Assembly: GCA_013368325.1 (NCBI GenBank)
Contig: JAACJK010000182.1
Location: 1-64,000, forward strand
Reading direction: 5' to 3'
Length of the DNA: 64,000 bases
Source: Ephemerocybe angulata
Taxonomy: Eukaryota; Basidiomycota; Agaricomycetes; Agaricales; Psathyrellaceae
The translations under genes and the position numbers were made by a program. Shown piece by piece: positions 44,894 through 56,944 of the stretch. The notes under the pieces were generated by a model that saw only the letters and a list, made by a program, of their open reading frames with translations, was not told the DNA's origin and did no database searches. Numbering within the stretch: the stretch's first letter is position 1; each line of letters opens with the position of its first letter.

Positions 44894-47100
44894 ATGTACC
44901 GTTCGATGAAATTGCTCGCAACCCTTACCGCTTTTACGTTCACCCCACTCGTCGCTCATGTAGCCAATGCGGCTGTATTCCAGGATGCCTCGTCTCTACC
45001 ATCTGACAAGCAATACGATATAGTCGTCGTTGGAGGTCCGTTCTCCACACCCCATCGTTCTCCGCATACGTACTCACCTCCAGCCCTCTCGATGGTAGGA
45101 GGAACCGCGGGTTCCGTCATTGCGAGCAGATTGACAGAGGACCCCAAAATCAACGTACTTTTGATCGAAGCTGGGCCAGAGTGAGGGTGATTTCGTACCC
45201 GTGTGGGTTTGAAACATTCTCATGAGGTTTATAGCGACGAAGGTGCTATCGACCTTCAGATACCAGGCAACTTCCCGGACGGAATTGAGCCCAAGTATCA
45301 CTGGAATTTCACGACCACACCCCAGTCAGGGCTCAATGATCGCGCCCTCCCATACGATCGAGGTCATGTCCTAGGTGGATCTAGCTCAATCAGTACGTCA
45401 ACGGTATAGGCTCACACAGGTGGAAGTGAATGACTCAATTATGTACAGATGGGATGGTATACACGCGCGGCGCTGCCGATGACTACGATAGATGGGCAAA
45501 TGTGACTGGCGACGACGGCTGGAAGTGGAACTCGCTGCTTCCCTTGATCAAGAGAGTACGTTCAGCCTATATGCGCGTCGCTTCGATCTCTAACGTACGG
45601 GTCAAGCATGAAAGGTGGTCAGGTGCGGTTGGCGGTCGGAATATTAGCGGGCAGTACGATCCGAGCGTGCATGGATATGATGGCCAAACTAAGGTGGCTC
45701 TTCCATGGAGCGGCCCCAATGCATTCGATAATCTCTGTCTTGAGGAAGCGAAGGCGGGGTCGGAGTTCCCCTTTAACCTCGATCCTAACTCTGGGCAGCC
45801 ATTAGGACTAAGTATGTGATCCCATGGTGCTTCCGTTTACATACTTGCTCAGCCTCTTTTTCAAGCGTGGGTTCAGTCGACATTCGGTGGTGGTGAGCGT
45901 AGTAGCGCTTCCAGGGCCTACCTCCACACGTCTGTGAGACAACGAAGCACCCTCGACATCCTCGTCAACACTCGTGTTACCCGTGTTTTAAGCGTAGGTA
46001 ACGTTGGAAGCAAGGACTTCCGGACAGTCGAAATCGGAACGACGGCCGGCGGTGCTCTCAGGAACGTCACCGCAAGGGTCGAGGTCGTGCTCTCCGCTGG
46101 ATCCATCGGCACTCCGCACATTCTCCTGCTCTCTGGAATCGGGAATAAGACCGAGCTAGATGCTGTGGGGGTACCTAGCACCCACGAGTTGAACGACGTC
46201 GGGAAGAACCTCAGTGACCACTTTGCGTTATTCGCGTTCGGCACGAGCACGGCACCAGACACTCCTCCGTAAGTCCACATCAACCTCATCCCCCCATTCC
46301 ATCCACATTTACGCGAATATATACCAACAGAGTCGACCACACAGCTGCATTGCTCCAATGGACTCAGAATAGAACGGGCCCTCTCACAGAATCTGTAACC
46401 CCGCATCAACTCCTCTGGACTCGCCTTCCAAGCAACTCTGAAGCCCTCCAAAAATACGGCGACCCTTCATCTGGCCCAAACGCACCTCACATCGAGCTCG
46501 CCCTCACGGTAAGACCGTCTCCCTTGAATCCGTGATCAAGCCACCCCACTGACGTTCATATTCAGTGGGGACCGAACTTCGGCGGTGCAGCCTCGCTCCT
46601 CACCCCGCACTCCCGAGGGAGCGTCACCCTCGCCTCCTCAAACCCCTTCACCGACCCACTGATCGACACCAACTACCTCACACACCCCTTCGACATAGAA
46701 GTTCTGAAAGAAGCTATCCGTACCATGAAGCGCTTCTACTCCTCCCCCGGGTTCTCGTCCTACATCGTCACGCCCATCGCCCCCGATCCCGATGCAGGGG
46801 AAGCCGAGTTCGAAGCCTACACGAGGAATAGCGGAGTGACGGCGCTTCATGCGGTGGGTACAGCGTCTATGAGCGCCACGGGGGCAAAAGAGGGCGTCGT
46901 GGATCCAGACCTGAAGGTGAAGGGCGTTAAGGGCCTCAGCATCGCTGATGCCAGCGTCATTGTAAGTCGTACCTCGTAAATCTCGCACACAAATACTGAC
47001 ATTCTGAACGATGTAGCCGTATGCTCCGACTGGGCATACCTCAGCCCCGGTGTATATACTGGCGGAGCGTGCGTCCGACTTGATACGTTCCCGCTACTAA
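44894..47100 (+). CDS. GMC oxidoreductase, aryl-alcohol-oxidase type, second copy
   Basis: Nine exons (44894-45035, 45099-45180, 45235-45392, 45449-45555, 45607-45811, 45866-46268, 46331-46508, 46566-46961, 47017-47100) sum to 1755 nt and 584 residues. A signal peptide (MKLLATLTAFTFTPLVAHVA after a short leader; ATG at 44906 is an alternative start) precedes YDIVVVGGGTAGSVIASRL (FAD motif), GHVLGGSSSINGMVYTRGAA, VLSAGSIGTPHILLLSGIG (GMC signature 2), GKNLSDHFALFAFG, and the active-site histidines in ALHAVGTASM and PTGHTSAPVY. It is a secreted flavoenzyme that would yield H2O2 from alcohols or sugars. Exon lengths 2, 3 and 4 (82, 158, 107 nt) equal those of the first GMC gene, showing common descent, but the sequence is quite diverged and the C-terminal introns differ. 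It looks fully functional. Confidence 0.94.
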
Positions 47101-47338
47101 AGTATCGCCTAAGGTATATCACAATACATCCCTTCTGTATCGGTAAACCTGAGGAGCGTACGATCGTCAAAAATCATAAGAACTTGGGATGCAACCGAAA
47201 ACGGTTAAAAGGTGCTCAAGTTCAGCTTCAATCCCGCAATTACGAAACCATAAGTAAGTATATACACAAATTTCAATTCAATCACTCTACCATCCACCCA
47301 AATCTCAAGTCCCCCATCGCATTCCTCGCCCTCCAAGT
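47101..47338. other. Intergenic, convergent 3' ends
   Basis: Short gap between the second GMC gene and the karyopherin gene; both end here. Nothing else is seen. Confidence 0.5.
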
Positions 47339-50300
47339 CTACTCCCCCTCATCCTCATCCTCCGTCCACATCCCCAAATCCCTCACACTCGACACCGCAA
47401 CAAGCAACGGATGATTCGCATCAAACATCTCCAACATCCTCTCCATATCCTGCAACGCATACTCCTCAATCTCCTCCATCATCGCCACCTCCTCCCTCCC
47501 CATCCCCCCATCGCCGAACCCACTGCCATCCTCGTCCCCCGCCAACCCCTCCCGCCCCGCGCGATCGGACCTCGACTTCCGCCGGTCGGCGATCGCCTGC
47601 AGCTGCCGCTTCGTCGCCTCCATGATCCCGTTCGCGTATTCGGGCGAGAGCGCTGCTGGGCCACCGAAGAGCCGGAGCGAGTCGCAGAAGCATTTGTAGA
47701 GCGAAGAGAGGAAGGATGAGTCGTGCTCGGTGCTGATACACGAGATGACTTGGTGGAAGATCGCCGAGACCATCTGCGGCGTCAACGATCCGCTCTGCTT
47801 GCCGCACGCAAGGAGCATCGGGACGAGCCTAGTGTGAAAGCCATCGTAAGTATACGCTCGCGCGTCGACGACGCTATCGAGGGAGAACGAGGAAAGAAGA
47901 GGAGACTCACATCGCAGCAGCCTCCCTCACGCCCTCGTGGAAGTAAAACTTAAGCGCCGGGAGCGTAATTTCCAGAGTCTGACTGAGCCAAGGCGCGAAG
48001 CACGAGCCCAACGTCGAGCAGTAGATGACGAGCGTCTCGAACGCTTGACACTTATCATCAAGGCTCGACGTCCGGATACCCAACGTCTGACCCTCCATCT
48101 CGATGATCTCCCATCCTTCCTTCTCCTCGAGGGTTTCAGGGCTCTCGTCTGGTTATCCGGATTACGGGCATCGTAGAGTCGGAGAGTTAAGACGATTCGA
48201 TTGGGAGGAAGGAGAGTGAGATAAGGAGAGTGAGATCAGTAAGTCAATCCAGCGCTCAAGAAACCGCACTCGCAACACGCACCGTATATCGATATATCCG
48301 CCTTCGCTCCCGCCGTCGTCAAAAGCTGCGGCATAACGACGGGGAGGTAGGGCTCGAACTCCTCGCCCATCGCTTGGCACATCTTCGCCCACGTCGCGGT
48401 CAGGTAGTGCGTCAGCTGTGTGTCGCTCGGGTCGTGGGGCGATTCTGCGAGCGAAAGCAGTCGGTCAGTTCGTCTTCTGTTCTCGGGGTACATGGAGACC
48501 CGACGTCGATTCGGAACGTCGACTGAGGATGGGAAGCAAGACGTACTTTGGATACGGATGAGCAACTCGACGAGCGTGTTCGAGTCTTGTCGGAAAACCT
48601 CCTTCCCAACAGCAATCGCTACACGCAACAACTCGATTCAGCACCCACTTCAGTCAAATGCGACTCGAACGACTGACCGATGAGCCCCGCGCACTCCATC
48701 GCCTTAATCCTCAACTTCTGATACTCGACGCCATCCGCGTTCCGGAGCACGCTCAGGAGAAGCGGCATAATCGTTGGGTAGTGCTAGATAGGTCACACGA
48801 AGATTCATTAGCAATAGCACACTCGAGCATCACACGAACCACGACGGGAGGAGAACGCACCTTCGCGAACGTAGCCTCACTCGCGTCTGCCACCATCGCG
48901 AGCGTCGTGATCGCTTGCTCCTGCACGTACCGCTTGACACCCGCATGATCGCCCTCGGGGTTCAAGAGCTTCAAGAGCCGTTCGACGATGGGATCGAGGT
49001 ACGGGAGGAGCGTATCGCGCTCGACGCCCTCGCAAAAGTTGATAAGAGCGGCGGCAGCGTGCGAGTGGACTCTGTAGTGCGGCATGGCGCGAACGGCAGG
49101 GATGGATGTCGAAGGGATGGGTGTGGCGGAATGAATGTCGTCGATTGGAATGGGGTAGTGGTTTGGTGGTGATGACGTTGTCGGCGGGGGAGGGATAGGT
49201 AGAGGCGACGAGAGAGATCAGCGATGTATAGATCAGGAAGGTCGGCCCACGTACCTAGGTTCCGGGTCTTCCAACGCACTTACGAGCACAGGGAAGAGCT
49301 GTGCATGATACTGCTCCTGAATAACCTCCTACACCAGCACCGCCTCAGCCTTCGTTTCCCAGACCACATCAACCCAATGTACGCACCTCGAGATCCGTAC
49401 ACAACTGTCCACTACGTTCGCCTCCGTTAGCCAAGGCGCTCAAGAAACGACGTAGGATCGAGACGGTACTCACATACACTGACACGCAGCGAAGCGCACC
49501 CTCGGATGCGCGTCCTTGAACATTGGCGTGACGAGACTTGGGTCGTTTAAAACACAAGATCAGAAGGGGAGACGGAATGGAAGCACGTACTCAACGATCT
49601 TCGATAGTTCATTTTGCATGACCTGAAAAGGACGATGAACGGGGAGTAGTCAGATTACAATCCGTCGAGAAGGTGAAAGATAGACGAGGGCCAGCGAACG
49701 ATCTCCGCCCTAAGTCGACACTCGCCGAACATGAGCGTACCCCAGCTCCTCGAATGCGGAAGTCGGCGAGCGAGTACGACCGAACGAAGCGTAAAACAAA
49801 GTTCAAAACGCGTACTTACCTTCCCAGTCCCCTCCCCAATCGCAGCAATCGCCATCAACCCCGCATGCCTCTGCCTCCAATCGTAGCTCACCAACATCGA
49901 CGGGATATACTACGTGAATTCATGAGTACCCTCTTCTTATAACCCGAGAGCGAACATAGGTTTGGAAAGAGAAGCGAACGTACCTGGAACGCGGGAGGTA
50001 GAACAGATCTTCCGCCAAGTGCGCACGCGAGGCGGTCGAGCGACTGTTCATACAGCGCGGGATTCGATTCGTTATCACTTCCAGATGATGGCTAGAGGAA
50101 GCAACGACGCGTTAGTATTCATACGGTTATGCGTATCGTGTCGAAGGGAACCGATAGGCGACTCGAACACGAATCGAACGCCCCGCAGAACAACGGTCCC
50201 AAACCAAACCAAAACCCGTACTCACATCCTCATTCAACCACACCTCCAAATCCGCATCCTCCTCCAACTCCCCCATCCCCTCCAAACACGCCCTCACACA

Positions 50301-52525
50301 ACTCTCCACCCACCCCACCACCTTCCTTACCATCCCCGGCTTCGCCTCCCCAAGACTAACCATAAACTCCAACGCCGCCAGCCTCAGCGCAGCCCTCTCC
50401 TCCGCCTCCTCATCCTCCCCCTCAGTCTTATCCCCCTCCTCCTCCGCCGGCGCCTCGCCCGGAAGCGGAAACACAAACGACCCCTCCGTCGAGCGCGCGG
50501 TAGGGAACGGCCGCCCCACGGTCGGCGTGGGCCCGCAGTCCACCGCGGGGAGGATGAGCTGCGGCATGAAGCTCAGCAGCGCGGGGAGGTGCGGCGCGAA
50601 GAGCGAGGGGTTCGTGCTGCACAAGGGCGTGAGTGCGGTCAGGAACTCCGTCAGGTGCGCGTGGTTCGACTTGGTTGTGGGGTCCGAGGCAGGGGAGGAG
50701 AGGGACTGGGAGAGGGTGTGGATGGTTTCGAGGATGGGGTACATGAGCGAGAGCGATTGGGCGAGTTGGGCGGGCTCGGCGGCGGTGAGGTAGGCGACGG
50801 AGGCGAGGAGGGCGGCGTGGCGGACCTGCGAAGGAGGTTAGCATGGATGCGAAGGTGCGAACAAGAAAACGGAAATTCAAAGAGAGGAACGCCGAGGGGA
50901 TCATAGTGTAGGATGGGGGCTGAAATATAACGGGAAGGATAACGAAATAGAATTGGAGAAGTTAAAGAGGAGGTGAACGAGAAAGTGGAAACTGATGCTC
51001 GTTCGAACGTGGGACGGAAGTGAACGACTTCCCACTCAAACAGAATCATGATGAACAAAGGTCACGATACTTGGAAAAAGGGAGAAGACGATAACGAAAG
51101 GGATGAAGATTCACGTGCGAACACAAAATGCGAATTGAAGCGTACGCTGCGTTCGACATCGATGGCGATGATTCATAGGGAACGAAATGAAAAACGAAAC
51201 GAACGAAGCAGTCAGTAAGACCCGTCGACACGGTGCGGGTGCATCACAATACATCGCGCATCGAAGAACGGAATACTCGAAGACCGAATGGAAGAAGAGT
51301 GCGTCAACAGCATCTCCCGCAAAGCGGGATAGATAAAGACTGCGACATCGCAGGTTACACTGCGAACGAAAGAAAGCATAACGCGAGTACGCATCTCAAC
51401 CTTCCCGGAGGAATGATCGAGTATAGTCGCTCGGAGCGTACGGAACATTGAAGGATAGCGGAGAAAGAGGCGGGGATCGCCCTAGGTCTCCGTCTTGCGT
51501 AAAGCGGGGTAGAGGATAGAACCTCGAACGAAATCATAGCGCGAATCGAGCGGAACGAAGGAGGGAGTGCGAGCCTGGGGTGGAAACGGGATTGCGAGGA
51601 GAAGGAGGCGGACCGCCGGAGGGTATCCGTCGTGCGTAAAGGGGAAGAGAATGGAACCTCGAACGGAAGGACAACGCGAATAAACATCTCCAACGCCGCG
51701 GGAGACGATCGAGCAGGCGAACGAAAGAAAGTTCGAGACCGTGTCGAAAAGAGTTTGGCAGAAGCCTACGTAAAGAGCGCGAATGGCGGAACCGAGGGAG
51801 GGACGAAGGTAACGCGAAGTACTCACCTCGATAGACTCGTTATCCTGCAGCCCCTTCTGAAACACCTGCAGCACGGCATCCGTCTGCAAATCCATCACCA
51901 GATTCGGACACCCTGCAAAGACCCTATACGCACTCTCCCTCAGCCCCGCCCCACCCGCCCCCTGCTGCGTCATCGTGAACGTCTGCGCCTGCAGCGCATG
52001 CCACGGCCTCCCCCGCACCATCCCCTGCTTCGCCACATCACAGATCGTATCGACACTCTTCTTGCGCACGCTGGGCGACGGTTCGTGCGAGAGCGAGTGC
52101 AGGAGCAGCCGCTCGAGCGTCGTGAGGGTCTGCGAGGAGAGGTGGTCGTAGAGGGAGAGCCGCGGTTGCGAGGGGTGGTGGTGCGGCTGCGAGGGGGCGG
52201 GGCGAAAGAGCAGTCGGCGGAGAAGAACTAGAGAGAATGACCGCATCTACAACGAGTCAGTTAGGGCGAGGAAGAGCAGGTGGCGACGTACGACTTCGGT
52301 GTCCGCGGCGATCGCGAACTGGGCGAGGGCGAGCAGGTACAGCTCTGGCGTCCTCGCAAGTCGGTCATTGACCGCCTTTTCAGCACTACATCAAGGTCAG
52401 TGGAGTCCTTAACAGAACATCATGATAAGTACGCACTTGGCTCGAATTTCGTTATCTCCCAACACGAGATTCGACAGAATCTGCGTGAGCTCGGCCGTGA
52501 TCTCCTGCGGTACTACGGCCTCCAT
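47339..52525 (-). CDS. Importin beta-3 type karyopherin (IPO5/Kap121/Pse1)
   Basis: Complete multi-exon gene. Start MEAVVPQEITAELTQILSNL; exons 1-4 (52525-52437, 52385-52292, 52246-51827, 50825-50226; 89, 94, 420, 600 nt) splice in frame. Downstream exons carry the HEAT-repeat sequence expected of this family: RVHSHAAAALINFCEGVERD, QEQAITTLAMVADASEATFA, YPTIMPLLLSVLRNADGVEY, LRIKAMECAGLI, AIAVGKEVFRQDSNTLVELL, LTHYLTATWAKMCQAMGEEF, GWEIIEMEGQTLGIRTSSLD, then the acidic C-terminus TEDEDEGE at 47339. It imports ribosomal proteins, histones and other cargo through the nuclear pore with Ran. Most introns are short, but intron 3 (50826-51826) is 1001 nt. I did not assign every middle exon edge. 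A truncated copy lies at 22850-23895. Confidence 0.93.
50826..51826 (-). other. 1001-nt GAAC-rich intron of the karyopherin gene
   Basis: Donor GTGAGT after NESIE and acceptor TTCGCAG before VRHAALLASVAYL. It is full of GAACG/GAACGAA runs and short repeats (two TGCGTxAAxGCGGG-like blocks near 51320, 51500 and 51630). This is an outlier against the 50-70-nt introns elsewhere in the gene. Confidence 0.85.
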
Positions 52526-53497
52526 CGTTTCCCCAGATAGCGTTCGTTTGTCGGGTTTGGCGGTGAAGAGGAGTAGGCGCCGGTGGATATGGTGGTTAAG
52601 GGTAAACGAGCTGTACAGGCACCGGCTGTCGCGGTCCAGCGAATTTGGGACGACGACCACGGATTGATCGCCGTTCCCCACGCTGTTATCAGCCTCGGCT
52701 ATCCCCGCTCTTTTCAGCGCCCGATTCGGGGGCCGCTAAGCGCCCGCTCGGAGCTGGCATTAATTATTTGCAGTTCTGGTTCGAGCGTGGAGTGCTAAAG
52801 CCTCGTTGGCTCATTGCACAGTACGATAGCCCTATGTCTCTATATAAGAATGGATTATTCCCTCGTTCTCACTTGACACACTGTTCGACGAAACCGCTTC
52901 GAGGTCTACTATCTTCCGAAAATATTCCCGCCTTTCTCTTCGCATTCGCTGAGAATTTACTCGATGTCGCTTTCCAACATTGATGTAGAGTGTGTAGGTC
53001 TAGAGTTTACGGGTGCAAGATAGTGAAAGGAGTGGCTCCGGTGTGGTGTTTCCATAAACCAACGGAGGGCGAATCGCCCGTCTGGCGGGGGTTGTGACTC
53101 CTCTATCGATTCTCTGCCAGAGCCTCCCGCCACTCTATCCCAACAGCTAGCAGTGCAGTCAATCTCTTCTGAACTTTATTTCGAAGCTCCAGGGCGAGCA
53201 AGTCAAATCATTCTACTGTGTGGGATGGTAAGCGCCCGCCGGCGTCCACTGCTCTGCTTGGGGCGTCGAAGCAAGGACTCGGAAGATCTGGGAGCTCATC
53301 ACTTCATAAGTTGTCGCAGCGCACCCATCGCGTGGGTATTTACCTCCTGAAGGCTGAGGAGTGGGAAATTGGCAAGTCTCAGACGTCACTGATTATTTCG
53401 TTGATATGTATAGATAACTGAGGATCTTTCCAAACTTATTTATGTGCATGGTGAACTGACAGGTATTCAGAATAGTATCCTACTTAGTGGTCACGTA
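52526..53497. other. Karyopherin promoter and intergenic sequence
   Basis: 52526-52710 matches the promoter and leader of the truncated copy (22860-23040, inverted). The rest shows no exon; the part from about 53150 on may be an unrecognisable first exon of the NmrA relic. Confidence 0.5.
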
Positions 53498-53890
53498 TTC
53501 TAATAAGGGCATCGCGAGAAGAACGCGAGGGAAACCGACGCACAAAACGCCAAGGTTCGACGATCATTCTCCAGGACATCGATTTGCCGCCGGAGCGCTC
53601 CTCCACTTGGAACCTTTGATCAGGTACAGGTACGTCGATCCACCTAACCTCGAGAGTTTGTTTCTCTCACAAGGTCCACTCACGTCGGGTCCGTTCCCCT
53701 CTTCGGCAGGCTGCTGAAATTTGACTCGCGCGTACCTTCCGAGAAGGTCGTCGAGTCTCCATTCCGAACCTCGAATGTTGTGCACGGCCGGTGTGGGGCT
53801 GAATGCTGGATTTGGGGAGAGGCTTCGGACACCGAACATGCTGGTTGGCGAGGAACCGTTCGAACCCCGGCCTGGGACTTCAAGCGGGCT
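53498..53890 (+). pseudogene. Third NmrA-like copy, strongly decayed
   Basis: Blocks in order match the two other copies: GGGCATCGCGAGAAGAACG (GIREKN), CAAAACGCCAAGGT (NAK), GACATCG...GCCGCxGGAGCGCTCCTC (DIGRFAGEALL), ACCTTTGATCAGGTAC (exon 2 end with donor), CTTCGGCAGGCTGCTGAAAT (acceptor and exon 3 start), CCGAGAAGGTCGTCGAG (EKVVE), then GCTGGATTTGGGGAGAGGCTTCGGACACCGAACATGCTGGTTGG. The frame is lost in several places and long parts are missing. It lies just upstream of the dispersed repeat at 53973. Confidence 0.8.
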
Positions 53891-53972
53891 TCACTTCACA
53901 CGCGTAATAGATGGACTCGCTACGGTGGTGCGGACACCTCCGTACATGCATGCCACGGTCTGAACGACCATC

Positions 53973-54175
53973 GATCCAACTCAGGGGTGGAATCGTAGGC
54001 TCAGACGTCAGCTCTCGGTACGACCCATGAGGAAGAAGCTTTGGGGGGCGTCTAGGGACCTGTGTGGTCCTGTCTGGCCTTCTTTCGCATTCTCGTCATT
54101 CCTTCTCTCGGCCTCATGGATGCCCTCGTGCCCAGACTGAGGCGGTACGCGTCCAAGGACTATTCTCGGTGAAAC
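53973..54175 (+). repeat. Dispersed repeat, copy 2
   Basis: Partner of 14218-14412 (opposite strand). Begins right behind the NmrA relic at GATCCAACTC and ends in ATTCTCGG. No coding frame is kept. Confidence 0.6.
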
Positions 54176-56944
54176 ATAGCCCTAACCCTCATTTCCACTA
54201 AATGAGGGCGACGTCGGAGAAAGGGTGGGGGCATGCATGATGCAGCAGATGTGCAGTGTGGACGAGCTTTAAAGTGTCTTTTCCGGATGGAATGTGCATT
54301 TAACACGCTTCGAGCGTCATCGTTCGGCCGGTTGGCCTGTCGTTTGACTGCCTATAGGTGAGTGGCTTGCGCTCTATGGTTGGCCTTCACAACCTGGATG
54401 GATGAATGGATGAATGGGCATGTGTGGAGTGGGTAGAGAAACGGACGCAACGCGTGTATGACCCCACGAATTATTCGAGTTGCGTCGCGGGGGTGCCCTT
54501 GGAGGAGGCTCTCTAGCCTGAATCCACGCACTCGCTCGATACCCCCCGCTTGTACTGCCCTCACTCACATTTTCGCCCTTTATATGTCTACTGCGACGAG
54601 CCGGGGGCACCTTATTTCCTTGTTCGTGGTGTACTTTGAATGACGTGTATTCCAAACCTTCCGACGGGCTCAGAAGGCTTCCGCAGACAGAGATGGGAAT
54701 TGGTGATAAGAATCCGCTGATGTTCGCGTGATACTTTGTTTAAATACTGGTTCTGAGGATCGGTCTCCCGCTCCAAGGATGCTGAGGGTCCTTCTAAACA
54801 GTTCTAAACAGGTCTGAGGTCAAGAAGATGTGAGAACAACAGGATGAGACGAGCAATATCAGTGTTATATCCTGAGAGATCAATAAGCAGAGAAGCTGGA
54901 GAATCATATGTGATGTTGAGATCATTCTTCCACCATCGAAGCACAGCATAGATACTTGGATAGACACGGGCTACGTATACCCATCTTCCCCAGTATAAGA
55001 TGCACGATGGTCTTGGGGGATACGAGTCTTGGATTCCCGCACTTACCCTCAAACGGAATGGGCAATTCTAGGGAGATAAATGTGAGCCATTGGCGTCCCG
55101 AATCACTTCAAGCCTCCTAACATATCATTCAGTACGATAGAGGTCTGTCGCTATGATAAGAATGAACTATTCGATACTGAGTGCGGAATATCTACTTTCG
55201 CAGTGGCATTGGATGTAGCTTATGTCCGTCTCCTTCGATATAACTTGGAAGGGAAGCGCTAAAGGTTTAAAGATATATCACTGTTGCATAACGCTCGACC
55301 GAGAGGTGCGTCGAACCAAATAGCAGTGTACCTCCAATCCCCAATGACGCACACTGGCAGGTTCGATGTATATGGACCAAACGAATCACTATAGGGAAGA
55401 TCATCTATCTGCTGGCACGATACGGGCCAGTATTTCGCGCGATGTTACACTTTAGCGGTAGGTTATCAAACAACAGTCAATATAATGTCGAGTTTTACAA
55501 TCCGGAATTTCAGAATATTCCCTTGCGACCGCGTGGCCTGGCTCTCACGTAGGCGCACAAATGCATAGCTCACTTACTGATCTTATAACTGAACGATATG
55601 ATCACAGATTTGCAGGGCAGTTTGGAAACTTGAATGGGGTGAGATGACCTCTCTATGTGTGTACCGTCGTTCTCATAGAGTATTAGCCATCACACTTGTT
55701 ACGATGTTGGCTACGGACCGTAGGTCATCCTCTCGACGGTTCAAACTAATGGCACATTTGCTAGTTACCATGCTTCTTGGCTTGTACGCCTTGCTGGGCA
55801 GAAAACGCCAAGCATTGTTGCTAATCGGGTGCATGTTCGCTGTGCGCCATCAAAGTGAAGACCTGACAGTGTACGCTGACACGCCATCCTGCTAAGATAT
55901 ACGCCCCTCTTGTTAGTGCGATATGTATCGCGAATATGGTCTACGGTGAGTTCAATGCGAGACCGCATTGTGAGCGATTTCTTATGAACCCCTTACAGCG
56001 ACCAGGGACAACGGGGATATATTTCGACCCTATGGGATAATCTGCTTCAACGTAGTCACTGAGAGGAAGTACTATATCCTCTATGACCTCGCGAACGGAA
56101 GAATTGATAGGAGGATTATGCCGGTCTGGCGCTTCTGTGAGTAGCTTCACTGGAAGAATTGAATTTAATTTCTGACTTACAAGTTGCGCATTAGGCACAA
56201 TGGTTCTGGGAGTATACGTTGCAGCATGGCACTACAGGGGACAAGATAACTGCCTGATCCGCACTATTCGCCGCCTGGGAGGTGCCTTTTATCTCGCAGA
56301 ATTCGGCGAGTGAACCCGCCTTCCATGGCTTCCGCTTTATACTGACCACTGCCATAGCTCTCGTCGCGACGGAGCTCATATCGTGGGAGCTAGCCTATTC
56401 CCTTGGCGTGCTATATTGGGAGCTTGGACGGCTATCCGAATTCTCCATAATGTAAGTAAGCTCATATCGTGCGATCGAACATCTGTGACCAAGCCAGTAC
56501 ATAGACTGAGGGCGAACCTATCTCCGTTGCTGTGCACAACATTGATTCTCAGCCTGAGGCATACAGACGACCCTTCGTTAAAAAGCACGATATCCGACCT
56601 TCTTTTCGATGTCGATGAGAACTGCGACGAGCTGGACGATGTAGATGGCAATGAAGATGGCCGGGGGTCGTCAGGTGGGATACGTCTGGCGGATGAAGAG
56701 ACCCTATATCGTCTGCGAGGTCTGGATATAGAGCTGGAAATCATACCAGCGGCAGAAGGCATGGTGCATGCGGACCGTGATGTATAGCTACTCGATGCAG
56801 ATCAAAAAATCCGTTTCAGACTATGTTCGTAGTCCTGCAACGCTTTATAGAGTACACGATGCGAGTCATGCGACTACCCTCCCCCCATCCTACCCGAACA
56901 TCCTCTCTTTGTCTCCCCGTCTATCACGAATTGTCCCTCGCAAA
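54176..56944. other. Mostly non-coding; possible membrane-protein fragments
   Basis: At 55640-55895 and 56200-56460 the plus strand has hydrophobic frames (LMAHLLVTMLLGLYALLGRK, FRFILTTAIALVATELISWE) followed by an acidic, Glu/Asp-rich frame to 56787. These could be pieces of a multi-pass fungal membrane protein of the DUF6533 type, but no continuous exon chain could be built. The remainder shows nothing. Confidence 0.3.

Noticed and set aside
49962..50906. 314-codon plus-strand frame
   Set aside because: It is the antisense shadow of karyopherin exons 4 and neighbours, which carry the recognisable HEAT-repeat protein.
53835..53865. tRNA-like CGTTCGAACCCC
   Set aside because: It lies inside the decayed NmrA exon 3, and no tRNA fold is possible.
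55640..56790. A complete DUF6533-type membrane protein gene
   Set aside because: Hydrophobic fragments are suggestive, but exons cannot be joined in frame, so only a note was kept in the intergenic entry.
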